This document shows positions 7,875 to 16,117 of a stretch of DNA of 32,392 bases, in pieces. The first letter of the stretch is position 1, and each line of letters begins with the position of its first letter. Under the pieces are notes generated by a model, which saw nothing but the letters and a program-made list of their open reading frames with translations, did no database searches and was not told the DNA's origin. Source of the stretch: Oscillospiraceae bacterium. GTDB lineage: Bacteria; Bacillota; Clostridia; Oscillospirales; Acutalibacteraceae. The position numbers and the translations under genes are program-made. Location: NCBI GenBank assembly GCA_015066325.1, contig SVOP01000010.1, positions 1 to 32,392 on the forward strand, read 5' to 3'.

Positions 7875-8802
7875 TATTTAAAATTGTTCCGTCCGGAATG
7901 GGATGACCACGCAAAAAATCTGCAGCATTCATCCGTTTTTTGCCCTCGAACTGAACTTCTGAAACTACAATTGCTTTTCCGTCACCACAGAAAATTGCAA
8001 GTCCGTTTTTGAGAGCTTTAGTTTCCCCTGCTTTACCACCATTCAGTTCTTTTGAAATTGAAGAACCGAAAAGCTTTAAGGTCTTACCCTCAAGATAAGT
8101 TAATGCAACAGGCCATGGGTCAAGACCTCGAATCTGGTTATGAACCTCTTGAGCAGATTTACTAAAATCAACGGGTGACATTGTTTTATCAAGCATTGAA
8201 GCATAAGTGCTTTCTGCATCATTTTGCTTTTGTGGAATAATTTCACCATTTTCAAGAGCAACAAGAGTCTTGATAAGAAGCTCTGCGCCCATTGGAGCTA
8301 ATCTCTCAAAAAGCTCCCCTGCAGTTTCATTTTCACCGATTTTGGTTTTATCAACAAGAAGCATATCACCTGTATCAAGACCAACATCCATCTGCATAGA
8401 GGTTACGCCTGCATATTCTTCGCCATCAAGAACACAGCGTTGGATTGGTGCTGCACCTCTGTATTTGGGAAGAATAGAGCCGTGAATATTTATACAGCCA
8501 AATTTTGTATATTCAAGAAAATCCTTCGGTAAAATCTTTCCGTATGCAACAACCACAACTATATTGGGATTAAGTTCACGGAGTATCTCCATTCCTTCTC
8601 CGTTTTTTAGTGTTTGCGGTTGATAGACTTTTATACCAAAATTCTCCGCCTGAACTTTAACGGGCGGTGGAGTTAAAATTGCTTTTCTGCCAACGGGTTT
8701 ATCGGGTTGAGTAACAACTCCGCAAACATCATAACCATTATTAACAAGCGCTTTTAAAGGCTCAACCGCAAAATCGGGTGTACCCATATAAAGAACCTTC
8801 AT
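7870..8802 (-). CDS. fmt: Methionyl-tRNA formyltransferase
   Basis: The ORF-track start lies inside def. The family N-terminus MKVLYMGTPDFAV begins at an ATG at 8800-8802, 4 nt after the def stop, so that start is chosen (310 residues, normal length). The active-site region NIHGSILPKYRGAAP near residue 110 and MDVGLDTGDML carry the conserved Asn, His and Asp of the formyltransferase. The C-terminal half holds the tRNA-binding domain. It formylates initiator Met-tRNA using 10-formyl-tetrahydrofolate. Its neighbour def removes that formyl group after synthesis, a classic pairing. Confidence 0.97.
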   Translation of the reverse strand: MKVLYMGTPDFAVEPLKALVNNGYDVCGVVTQPDKPVGRKAILTPPPVKVQAENFGIKVYQPQTLKNGEGMEILRELNPNIVVVVAYGKILPKDFLEYTKFGCINIHGSILPKYRGAAPIQRCVLDGEEYAGVTSMQMDVGLDTGDMLLVDKTKIGENETAGELFERLAPMGAELLIKTLVALENGEIIPQKQNDAESTYASMLDKTMSPVDFSKSAQEVHNQIRGLDPWPVALTYLEGKTLKLFGSSISKELNGGKAGETKALKNGLAIFCGDGKAIVVSEVQFEGKKRMNAADFLRGHPIPDGTILNN

Positions 8803-8806
8803 TATT

Positions 8807-9286
8807 TTATTCACCGTCGTTTCTATAGAGTTGTTCGCCTTCGTCAAGTTTATCTTTATAAAGAATTCCGTCAAGATGGTCTATTTCGTGACAAAAGCAT
8901 CTTGCTTTAAGCTCTTCGCCTTTATACAAGCACCATTTACCATCACGATTCTGGGCTTTTACTTTAACTATATTAGGTCTTGTAACAGTGCCGTGAAGAC
9001 CTGGGATTGAAAGGCAACCCTCTATGCCTGTTTGCTCACCCTCTTCGTAAGTAATAACAGGATTAATGAGTTCAATAAACTCATTTCTGTCCTCGCTGAC
9101 ATCCATAACAACGACTCTTTTCAGAACACCAACCTGAGGACCTGCGAGTCCAACACCGCCTGAATGGTACATTGTTTCTTTCATATCATCGAGAAGCTCA
9201 AAAAGTCTGTCGTTAAATTCTGTTACTTCTCTTGATTTTTTTCTTAAAATCGGGTCATCGTCAACTCTGATATTTCTTATTGCCAT
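8807..9286 (-). CDS. def: Peptide deformylase
   Basis: A 159-residue metalloenzyme with the three family motifs: GVGLAGPQVG at about 44-53, EGCLS with metal ligand Cys91, and HEIDH with His133, Glu134 and His137. It removes the formyl group from the N-terminus of new proteins at the ribosome exit. The short length and motif spacing fit a type 1 enzyme as found in many Clostridia. Gly replaces the more usual second Ala in GLAAPQ, a tolerated change. It starts with ATG 22 nt after priA and is followed by fmt. Confidence 0.97.
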   Translation of the reverse strand: MAIRNIRVDDDPILRKKSREVTEFNDRLFELLDDMKETMYHSGGVGLAGPQVGVLKRVVVMDVSEDRNEFIELINPVITYEEGEQTGIEGCLSIPGLHGTVTRPNIVKVKAQNRDGKWCLYKGEELKARCFCHEIDHLDGILYKDKLDEGEQLYRNDGE

Positions 9287-9308
9287 TTTTATCTTCCTTT
9301 TAATTCTA

Positions 9309-11762
9309 CTATGATAAGGGATTTATATCTATCGTAACATTTGCCGTGGAAAGCTTTGCATTTTTCATATACTCTTTTAAAAGCTTTGACATCATTTCAC
9401 GGAAACGCTTATTATTTCTACATTTAATTGTGATTATATTTCTATATTTATTACTGATTTTTGAAACTCGTGGCTGCAACGGTCCTAAAAGATTAATTTT
9501 TACATCGCTGAACTCGCCTGTAACAGCATTTTTAATCATTTCAAAAAACAGCTTTGCGCCTGCAACGGATTGATTAAACTGTTCACTTGTAAAAGTAAGG
9601 GAACAGATATCGCAAAAAGGCGGATAAACCATACTTCTTCTTATAATTTCCTCTGTTTTATAAAATGATTCATAATCCTGCTGAGCAGAAAGCTCAATAA
9701 TATCATTATCGGGAAGAACAGTCTGAATAAAGGCTTTGCCTTTAAAATCACCTCTCCCCGACCTGCCAACAACCTGAGTAAGCAAATCGAAGGCTTTTTC
9801 ACTGCTTCTGAAATCATCATTATAAAGCTGATGGTCTATGGAAATTACTCCAACAAGGGTTACTCTGGGAAAATCCAGTCCCTTTGCTACCATCTGAGTA
9901 CCTAAAAGAATATCGTAATCTCCGTTTGCAAAAGCGGTCAACTTGTCCTGATAAGAATATCTTGCCATAGTTGTGTCCGCATCCATACGAAGAATTTTTG
10001 CACTCGGGAAAACATTCTGAAGCTCTTCCTCAATTCTCTGTGTGCCAAAACCCGCATATCTTACCGCTTTTTCGTTACACTCAGGGCAAGTGTCCGTAAA
10101 CACCTGAGAATGACCGCAGTAATGGCACATAAGGCGGTTGTTGGCGTTATGGTATGTAAGAGATATACTGCAATTAGGACACGTTAAAACAGTCTTACAA
10201 GCTCCGCAAGAAGCAAATGTATTAAAACCTCTTCTATTCATTAAAAGAATAGCTTGTTTTTTATCCTCAAGGCATTCCTCAAGGGCAGAATAAAGCTCAT
10301 TACTGATAGGTCCTTTAGTGTCACTTGTATCAACTGTTACAACATCGGGAAGAACCGCCTTGCCATATCTTTCTGTAAGCTTGATAAAGGTGTATTTACC
10401 GTCAACAGCATTTTTATATGACTCAATTGATGGTGTTGCTGAGGATAAAAGCAAAAGTGCATTATTATGAGCACACCTGAAGCGTGCAACATCACGTGCG
10501 TGATATCTTGGGTTCATTTCAGATTTATAAGTATGCTCCTGCTCTTCATCAATAACAATCAGACCTAAATTGCTGAATGGTGCAAAAACTGCAGAGCGAG
10601 TACCGATAGCAATTTTAGCTTCGCCGTTTTTAACTCTTTTCCACTCGTCAATTCTTTCACCTGCTGAAAGAGCGCTATGAAAAACTGCAACTCTATCACC
10701 AAAATGTGAATAGAAAATGCCCAAGGTTTGCGGTGTAAGGGCGATTTCGGGAACCATCACAATAACATCTTTTCCGTCATTCACAACCTCTTCGATAAGC
10801 TTAAGAAAAACCTGAGTTTTTCCAGATCCTGTTACTCCGAAAAGCAATGAGGCAGAGCCTTTACCGCTTTTATATTGGCTTAAAAGCTCATTAAACGCCT
10901 TATTCTGTGAATCGGTAAGTTCAGGTGAGGTCGCATTTTCTTTGGATTTTTCATATCTTGGTTTGCGGTAAATCTCACTATCATAAAGCTCTGCATAACC
11001 TTTTTTTACGATAGCATTTATGACCGCGGGAGTTACACCCGTAAAGTAGCAAACCTCTTTAACGGATGCACCGCCAATATCAAGAAGAAGCCTTACAACG
11101 CTTTTTTGCTTGGCGGTAAGAGTTGTCAATATTTCTTCTGCCGAGCTTTCACTGACTGCAAGACGAACATTTTTAACAGTTAAATCCCCCGTCTTTCGCT
11201 TTGCATCAACATTTGTTACTAAAATTCCTTTTTTAACAAGTTTTTCGAGAATTTTACTTTCTGAATCGATCCCTAAATCATTTAAAATCTTTTCTCTTTT
11301 AATGTATTTGCAACTATCTTTAAGATAATTATATACTCTTAGGTCATCATCCTTGAGCTTATCTGAAGTTTCCGAAGAAACTTCATTTACAGAATAAGAT
11401 ACAACGTAATTAAGACCTATACCGGCAGGAAGCATTGCTTTTGCAGCCTCATAAAGAGTGCAAAAGGTTGTTTCTTTCAGCCAGAAAACAAGAGAAAGCA
11501 TTTCACCATCAAAAAGAGGTTCTTTATCAAGAACATTGATGACGGATTTCAGTTTTCCTGTGTTTTCTGTTTCCAAAAGCGGCTCCACTGACAATATAAG
11601 TCCTTGTTTTTTTCGGTTACCATTGCCGAAAGGCACCATAACCCTACAACCCGCAACAGCCTTTTTTTCTAATTCCAACGGAATTCTATATGAATAAACA
11701 GCATCAAAGTGGTATGCAAGGCCTTCAACGGCTACCTTGGCTAAAAGTGTACCGATACTCAT
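9309..11762 (-). CDS. priA: Primosomal helicase PriA
   Basis: An 817-residue replication-restart helicase. The N-terminal DNA-binding part (about 1-110) and a winged-helix-like part lead to the helicase core: P-loop GVTGSGKT at 309-316, a DEEQEHTYK Walker B region near 405, and the helicase motifs GTRSAVFAP and LLSSATPS. Cysteine pairs in CGACKTVLTCPNC and CHYCGH...CPEC form the two zinc sites placed inside the helicase. PriA loads the replisome at stalled forks. It follows rpoZ by 2 nt with no clear ribosome binding site of its own, which suggests translational coupling. B. subtilis has coaBC between rpoZ and priA; it is absent here. Confidence 0.97.
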   Translation of the reverse strand: MSIGTLLAKVAVEGLAYHFDAVYSYRIPLELEKKAVAGCRVMVPFGNGNRKKQGLILSVEPLLETENTGKLKSVINVLDKEPLFDGEMLSLVFWLKETTFCTLYEAAKAMLPAGIGLNYVVSYSVNEVSSETSDKLKDDDLRVYNYLKDSCKYIKREKILNDLGIDSESKILEKLVKKGILVTNVDAKRKTGDLTVKNVRLAVSESSAEEILTTLTAKQKSVVRLLLDIGGASVKEVCYFTGVTPAVINAIVKKGYAELYDSEIYRKPRYEKSKENATSPELTDSQNKAFNELLSQYKSGKGSASLLFGVTGSGKTQVFLKLIEEVVNDGKDVIVMVPEIALTPQTLGIFYSHFGDRVAVFHSALSAGERIDEWKRVKNGEAKIAIGTRSAVFAPFSNLGLIVIDEEQEHTYKSEMNPRYHARDVARFRCAHNNALLLLSSATPSIESYKNAVDGKYTFIKLTERYGKAVLPDVVTVDTSDTKGPISNELYSALEECLEDKKQAILLMNRRGFNTFASCGACKTVLTCPNCSISLTYHNANNRLMCHYCGHSQVFTDTCPECNEKAVRYAGFGTQRIEEELQNVFPSAKILRMDADTTMARYSYQDKLTAFANGDYDILLGTQMVAKGLDFPRVTLVGVISIDHQLYNDDFRSSEKAFDLLTQVVGRSGRGDFKGKAFIQTVLPDNDIIELSAQQDYESFYKTEEIIRRSMVYPPFCDICSLTFTSEQFNQSVAGAKLFFEMIKNAVTGEFSDVKINLLGPLQPRVSKISNKYRNIITIKCRNNKRFREMMSKLLKEYMKNAKLSTANVTIDINPLS

Positions 11763-11764
11763 AG

Positions 11765-11974
11765 TTAAATATGAGCAATTTCTTCAGGCTCAACAATTTT
11801 ATAGTCACCTGCAAGAAGCTGATCAAGAGCATCACTAACGGGTTTTTCTGTTGTAATAACCTTATCTTCAAGGTTTTTGTCAGAAATCTCACGAGCAAGC
11901 TTTGCAGTAGCAGTTACAAGAGAGTAACGGCTGATATGTCCTTTGAGTACTTTACTAAGATCTTGATTAAGCAT
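11765..11974 (-). CDS. rpoZ: RNA polymerase omega subunit
   Basis: A 69-residue protein with the omega signature: an early helix with SRYSLVTATAKLARE, followed by KPVSDALDQLLAGDYKI. Omega assists folding and assembly of the beta' subunit. The ATG follows an AAAGGAAAA site 22 nt downstream of gmk. The gmk-rpoZ-priA order is the standard Firmicutes arrangement apart from the missing coaBC. Confidence 0.95.
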   Translation of the reverse strand: MLNQDLSKVLKGHISRYSLVTATAKLAREISDKNLEDKVITTEKPVSDALDQLLAGDYKIVEPEEIAHI

Positions 11975-11996
11975 AATTTATTTTCCTTTCGGTTTA

Positions 11997-12611
11997 TTAT
12001 TCTTCTATTATATTTTTAACGATATTTGCCATTCTGCAATAACGTAATTTTTCAGATTCAAGAATCTTAACAATTTGTTCTGCACAAAGGGCAATATCAT
12101 CATTGATAACAATATAGTCGTATTCATTGGCTCTTGAAAGCTCATCTTTGGCAGTTTTAAAACGCTTTTTAAAGCTTTCTTCTGTTTCTGTTCCCCTGCC
12201 TCTCAAACGCCTTTCAAGCTCCTCCATTGATGGCGGAATTATGAAGATTGAAAGTGCCTCTGGCATTGCTTTTCTAACATTACCTGCCCCCTCAACCTCT
12301 ATTTTTAAAAGGATGCAACCACCTTTATCAATATGCTTTTCCACTTCAGATTTAGGTGTTCCGTAATAATTGTCATTATAAATTGTATATTCAAGGAATT
12401 CCTGATTATTTATTCTTTCCTCAAAAGTGCTTTTATCAACGAAGTAGTAATCTACTCCGTCTTTTTCTCCATCACGCATAGCTCTTGTGGTGGCAGAAAT
12501 AGTTTTATCAAAAGAAAAATCACTATCCTTTAATTTTTCCAAAACAGTGTCCTTACCTGAACCTGATGGTCCTGAAAGAACAACAAGCATACCTTTACCC
12601 TTCAAATCCAA
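11997..12611 (-). CDS. gmk: Guanylate kinase
   Basis: P-loop kinase that converts GMP to GDP using ATP. The P-loop is [10 protein letters not shown] close to the N-terminus, followed by [20 protein letters not shown] (GMP-binding region) and [12 protein letters not shown] in the lid. The ORF-track start (12683) would run deep into remA and add residues unlike the family. A TTG at 12609-12611, 8 nt after a strong AAAAGGAGG site, gives [17 protein letters not shown], a typical Gmk N-terminus and 204 residues. An ATG at 12588-12590 is the alternative. The chosen start overlaps the end of remA by 17 nt. Confidence 0.95.
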   Translation of the reverse strand: MDLKGKGMLVVLSGPSGSGKDTVLEKLKDSDFSFDKTISATTRAMRDGEKDGVDYYFVDKSTFEERINNQEFLEYTIYNDNYYGTPKSEVEKHIDKGGCILLKIEVEGAGNVRKAMPEALSIFIIPPSMEELERRLRGRGTETEESFKKRFKTAKDELSRANEYDYIVINDDIALCAEQIVKILESEKLRYCRMANIVKNIIEE

Positions 12612-12861
12612 AATCCCTGCCTCCTTTTTGGTCGTTAAACCTTGTAAGCAATTGCTCGGCTGATAAAAATGATAAAACAACATTATCGCTATCAGTTATA
12701 ATAACACCCTTGGTTTTTCTGCCGTGGGTGGCATCAATAAGCTGTGCTCTTTCTTTACACTCCTGAATCATTCTCTTTGCAGGTGCAGATTCGGGACTGA
12801 TAATTGCAACTACTCTATCAGCATTAATAAGATTGCCGAAACCTATATTTACAAGTTTCAT
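12595..12861 (-). CDS. remA: Extracellular matrix regulator RemA (DUF370)
   Basis: An 88-residue protein with the highly conserved RemA/YlzA sequence: [29 protein letters not shown] and [12 protein letters not shown]. In B. subtilis RemA is a DNA-binding activator of matrix and osmoprotection genes that forms large oligomers. It is also widespread in non-biofilm Clostridia, where targets are unknown. The ATG follows AAGGTGG, which itself overlaps the yicC stop region. It lies between yicC and gmk as in B. subtilis. Confidence 0.95.
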   Translation of the reverse strand: MKLVNIGFGNLINADRVVAIISPESAPAKRMIQECKERAQLIDATHGRKTKGVIITDSDNVVLSFLSAEQLLTRFNDQKGGRDFGFEG

Positions 12862-12870
12862 AAAACCACC

Positions 12871-13749
12871 TTACTCTATATTCTGAATTTGTTCTCTGAT
12901 TTTTTCAACTTCTGCTTTAATATCAATAACTCTGCGGGCAATATCAACATCCTGTGCTTTTGAGCCGATTGTATTTGCTTCGCGGTTAATTTCCTGAACA
13001 AGAAAATCAAGCTTTCTGCCTACTGCTTCGTTGGAATCAAGCATTGAATGAAGCTGGTCAATATGACTTCTGAGTCTGACTGTTTCTTCTGCAACAGCAA
13101 CCTTGTCCGCATAAATTGCAGCTTCTGTAAGTATTCTACCCTCATCAACCTGAGTATCGCCTAAAACAGTTTTCATTCTTTCAAGAAGCTTTTCAGAATA
13201 TGCCTTAACTGTTTCGGGTGAACGCTCTTCAATATATGATACATTTTCTAAAATCAAACCAGCTCTTGAAAGCACATCCGCTTTAAGCTTTTCGCCTTCG
13301 ATTTCACGCATTTTGATAAATTCGGCAAGGGCTTCTTTAACCGGCACCTGAACCTTATTCCACAAATCCTCTTCATCAACGGGAGCTTTAGTTATTGAAA
13401 GAATATCGGAAAAACGAGCAAGCGAAAGAGCAGTTAAATCATTCTTAACATCAAATTTCTCTGCTAATTCTTCAACTGCTTTAACATATCCGACTGCAAG
13501 AGGCTCGTTAATGCTTACAATAACACTTTCATCAGCAGTTGTTTCAATCTGTAAAGAGCATTCTACTTTACCACGAGAAATCTCTGTTGAAAGCAAGGTT
13601 TTCACCTTTTCCTCAAGGAAAGAGAAAGTGCGTGGCATTTTTGCATAGAAATCAAAATATCTGTTATTAACGCTTCTGATTTCAACTGTAATATTATAAC
13701 CTTCAACAGAAACCTGCGCTCTGCCGAAGCCTGTCATACTTCTAATCAT
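12871..13749 (-). CDS. YicC/YloC-family endoribonuclease
   Basis: A 292-residue protein starting MIRSMTGFGRAQ with EIRSVNNRYFD, both hallmarks of the YicC N-terminal domain, and ending in the DUF1732 region with LDFLVQEINREANTIGSKAQD. YicC-family proteins have been reported as metal-dependent endoribonucleases linked to small-RNA decay and stationary-phase fitness. It is the conserved upstream neighbour of remA and gmk. The ATG follows an AGAGGAT site. The B. subtilis name is yloC, the E. coli name yicC; I leave the symbol empty because usage differs. Confidence 0.93.
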   Translation of the reverse strand: MIRSMTGFGRAQVSVEGYNITVEIRSVNNRYFDFYAKMPRTFSFLEEKVKTLLSTEISRGKVECSLQIETTADESVIVSINEPLAVGYVKAVEELAEKFDVKNDLTALSLARFSDILSITKAPVDEEDLWNKVQVPVKEALAEFIKMREIEGEKLKADVLSRAGLILENVSYIEERSPETVKAYSEKLLERMKTVLGDTQVDEGRILTEAAIYADKVAVAEETVRLRSHIDQLHSMLDSNEAVGRKLDFLVQEINREANTIGSKAQDVDIARRVIDIKAEVEKIREQIQNIE

Positions 13750-13775
13750 ATTTATCCTCTATTAATTAAAATTTA

Positions 13776-14495
13776 TTATTGACTTTGTAAGCGGTGAACC
13801 TCATCCTCTGTAAGCTCACGCCATTTGCCTACTTTAAGCATACCTAATTTAACTGAACCGATTGCATTTCTTTTAAGACGAATAACATCAAGGCTTACAC
13901 CTTCGCACATTTTTCGGATTTGTCTGTTTCTGCCTTCATAAATCGTTATTTCAAAAACGCTTCTTGCAGCAGATTTTTCAATGATTCTCACCTGTGCAGG
14001 TAAAGTATCTCTACCGTCACCCTCAATATCAATTCCACCCTCAAGCTTTTCAACCTGAGCATCATTAATATTAGACCGAACGGTTACTCTGTATGTTTTA
14101 GGAACATGCTTTCTCGGATGCATAACCGCATTTGCAAACTCACCATCATTAGTGAGAAGTAAAAGACCTTCGGAGTCTCTGTCAAGTCTTCCCACAGGAT
14201 AAACAGTTGCTCCAACATCCTGAACCAATTCTGCAACACATTTTCTACCCAATTCGTCGCTCATAGTCGTAACATAACCGCGAGGTTTATTTAACATTAT
14301 ATAATACTTCTGCTTAACGGCAACAACCTTTTTACCGCTAACAGTAACAGTATCTTTTTTAGGGTCGATTTTATCGCCCACAACGGCAATTTTGCCGTTA
14401 ACCTTAACTTTACCGGAATTAATCAGCTCTTCCGATTTTCTTCGGGAAGCAACTGAACATTCCGATAAATATTTTTGTAATCTAACGAGAGCCAT
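13776..14495 (-). CDS. rluB: RluB-type pseudouridine synthase
   Basis: A 239-residue RsuA/RluB/E/F-family enzyme. An S4 RNA-binding domain at the N-terminus (RLQKYLSECSVASRRKSEELI, about 5-60) is followed by the synthase domain with catalytic Asp in GRLDRDSEGLLLLTNDG, then GRNRQIRKMC. It isomerises a uridine in rRNA, by analogy position 2605 (E. coli numbering) of 23S rRNA. The exact site is inferred from neighbourhood: B. subtilis rluB also lies with scpAB and a D-Ala-D-Ala carboxypeptidase gene. It begins 2 nt after the carboxypeptidase stop. Confidence 0.92.
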   Translation of the reverse strand: MALVRLQKYLSECSVASRRKSEELINSGKVKVNGKIAVVGDKIDPKKDTVTVSGKKVVAVKQKYYIMLNKPRGYVTTMSDELGRKCVAELVQDVGATVYPVGRLDRDSEGLLLLTNDGEFANAVMHPRKHVPKTYRVTVRSNINDAQVEKLEGGIDIEGDGRDTLPAQVRIIEKSAARSVFEITIYEGRNRQIRKMCEGVSLDVIRLKRNAIGSVKLGMLKVGKWRELTEDEVHRLQSQ

Positions 14496-14497
14496 AT

Positions 14498-15652
14498 TTA
14501 TTCCAATCTGTTTATATTTATAAGTTCTTTTATTCTGTCCAAAAAAGACTTTCTTTTTTCTTTTTCCATAAAATTTATGGGTGCATTTTCAGTTGAAAGC
14601 AAATCACTCTCACAAAGAAATCTGCCATCACTTGAAAACACCTTTACACAACCTACCCTCTCACCTTTTTTTACACCTGCATAAAGAAAGCTTTCACAAA
14701 AAACAACAGTTTCAGGATTTGTTTCTTCATTAAGTGCGGTATAAGTAAGCTGTTTTTTTAGTTTTACACCTATCTGGTGGTTATCAGACCCAACAACATC
14801 AATTTTTATTATCTCAACATCAAACTCAGTTTTAAAAGCCTTAACCTTTTCAAAACCATATTCAAAAAGCTTTTTATGGTCATTCCAATCGTCAGGGGCA
14901 AAAAGTGTTACGGCAACAAGAGTTACACCGTTTCTTTCAGCAGCACTTACAAGGCAACGACCGGAGGCTTTTGTAAATCCCGTTTTAATGCCGAAAGCAC
15001 CATCAACGGAATTCAATAGTTTATTATGATTTTTAAAGGTTCGCTGATATTCGGGATTACCATAAGAAACCCTTAAAGAGCTTAATGAACAAATATCGCG
15101 GAATTGCTTGTTTTTTATAGCGAGGCTACCCAAAAGAGCCATATCATAAGCGGTAGAAAAGTGACCTTCTTCAGTAAGCCCGGACGGATTTTTAAAGCAG
15201 GTGTTTTCCATACCGATTTCTTTGGCTTTTTTGTTCATCAGAGAAACAAATTTTTCTCTTGATTTGCCGACAACTCTTGCCGTTACATTTGCCGCATCAT
15301 TTCCGCTTTCAAGAAGCATACCGCAAACGAGTGTTTCAAGAGTTATTTGGTCGCCATCTTTAAGACCTATGGATGTGCCCTCAATGCGCACATCTTCATC
15401 CTTAGCAACATAAGCTTTCTGCAAATCCCCTTTTTCAATTGCAAGAAGGGCAGTCATTATTTTTGTTGTGCTCGCCATTCCACGCTTTTCATAGGCATTT
15501 TTTTCATAAATAACCTCATTAGTTTGGGCATTTATTAAGATAGCTGATTTAGCAGAAAGAGAGAGCTCTGCTGCATTTACTTTTATGCACAAAGAAAAAA
15601 GCATTGAAATTGCAATTAATGATGCTGTTAATCTTTTAAACAACCTAACCAC
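14498..15652 (-). CDS. DacF-type D-alanyl-D-alanine carboxypeptidase
   Basis: A secreted or membrane-anchored low-molecular-weight penicillin-binding protein of 384 residues. A signal peptide (about 1-27) is followed by active-site motifs STTK (Ser61-Lys64), SGN (116-118) and KTG (223-225), all correctly spaced. It trims the terminal D-Ala of peptidoglycan stems. DacF/DacB relatives tune cortex cross-linking in spores, and the neighbouring ytfJ fits a spore role. The start is uncertain: GTG at 15650-15652 gives MVRLFKRL, while a TTG three codons later lies 5 nt after AGGTGG. Either start and its ribosome binding site lie in a hairpin (15644-15685). Confidence 0.93.
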   Translation of the reverse strand: MVRLFKRLTASLIAISMLFSLCIKVNAAELSLSAKSAILINAQTNEVIYEKNAYEKRGMASTTKIMTALLAIEKGDLQKAYVAKDEDVRIEGTSIGLKDGDQITLETLVCGMLLESGNDAANVTARVVGKSREKFVSLMNKKAKEIGMENTCFKNPSGLTEEGHFSTAYDMALLGSLAIKNKQFRDICSLSSLRVSYGNPEYQRTFKNHNKLLNSVDGAFGIKTGFTKASGRCLVSAAERNGVTLVAVTLFAPDDWNDHKKLFEYGFEKVKAFKTEFDVEIIKIDVVGSDNHQIGVKLKKQLTYTALNEETNPETVVFCESFLYAGVKKGERVGCVKVFSSDGRFLCESDLLSTENAPINFMEKEKRKSFLDRIKELININRLE

Positions 15653-15685
15653 CTACTTTCAAATAAATATATGCAGGTGGTAAGG
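15644..15685 (-). promoter_or_regulatory. Hairpin that buries the dacF ribosome binding site and start codon
   Basis: On the minus strand CCTTACCACCT (15675-15685) can pair with AGGTGGTTAGG (15644-15654), 10 of 11 bases, with a 20-nt AT-rich loop. The 3' arm holds AGGTGG, the GTG at 15650-15652, and ends 2 nt before the alternative TTG start. There is no T-run after it, so it is not a terminator. It may hold back translation of the carboxypeptidase until melted. Pairing is seen in sequence; function is inference. Confidence 0.5.
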
Positions 15686-15698
15686 GTGAAATACAAAA

Positions 15699-16088
15699 TT
15701 ATTCTGTTACTTCAGTAGTTTCTTCTTTCTTTTTGCCTGTAAGCTTAGTTACCTTATCAAACATTTCGGGAACAAGGCTGACTGCTCTTTCAATAGCATT
15801 GTCATTAGAAACAATGTGTTTGATTGTAACATCGCTGTCTTTGATAACGAGGAATGCAACGGGGTTAATTGTTATACCTGCACCGCCTGCACCACCGAAA
15901 AGCTCAACATTATTCTTTGAGGGAAAATCTGAACCGCCTGATGCAAAGCCGTATGTAACCTTTGACACAGGAATGATTGTAAGACCATCGGGGAGATTGA
16001 TGGGTTCGCCGATAATTGTGCTTACATCAACTAAGTCTCTTACTTTTTCAATTGTTGTTTTAAGAATTCCGTTTGCTGATTTTTCCAT
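15699..16088 (-). CDS. ytfJ: Spore protein YtfJ (GerW family)
   Basis: A 129-residue protein with the GerW signature: TIIGEPINLPDG, IIPVSKVTYGFASGGSDF, a glycine-rich FGGAGGAGI stretch and INPVAFLVI. In B. subtilis GerW (YtfJ) is made in the forespore and is needed for normal germination with some germinants. The upstream DUF2953 gene is its usual partner (YtfI). The ATG follows AAGGACGG. Its place in a housekeeping operon suggests it may also have a forespore-specific promoter, but I cannot point to one. Confidence 0.95.
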   Translation of the reverse strand: MEKSANGILKTTIEKVRDLVDVSTIIGEPINLPDGLTIIPVSKVTYGFASGGSDFPSKNNVELFGGAGGAGITINPVAFLVIKDSDVTIKHIVSNDNAIERAVSLVPEMFDKVTKLTGKKKEETTEVTE

Positions 16089-16117
16089 AGTGGAAACACC
16101 GTCCTTATCTATAAAAA

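Noticed and set aside
8803-8874. N-terminal extension of fmt in the ORF track
   Set aside because: It overlaps def and adds 24 residues before the conserved MKVLYMGTPDF start.
12612-12683. N-terminal extension of gmk in the ORF track
   Set aside because: The residues are a shadow of remA; the strong ribosome binding site points to the TTG at 12611.
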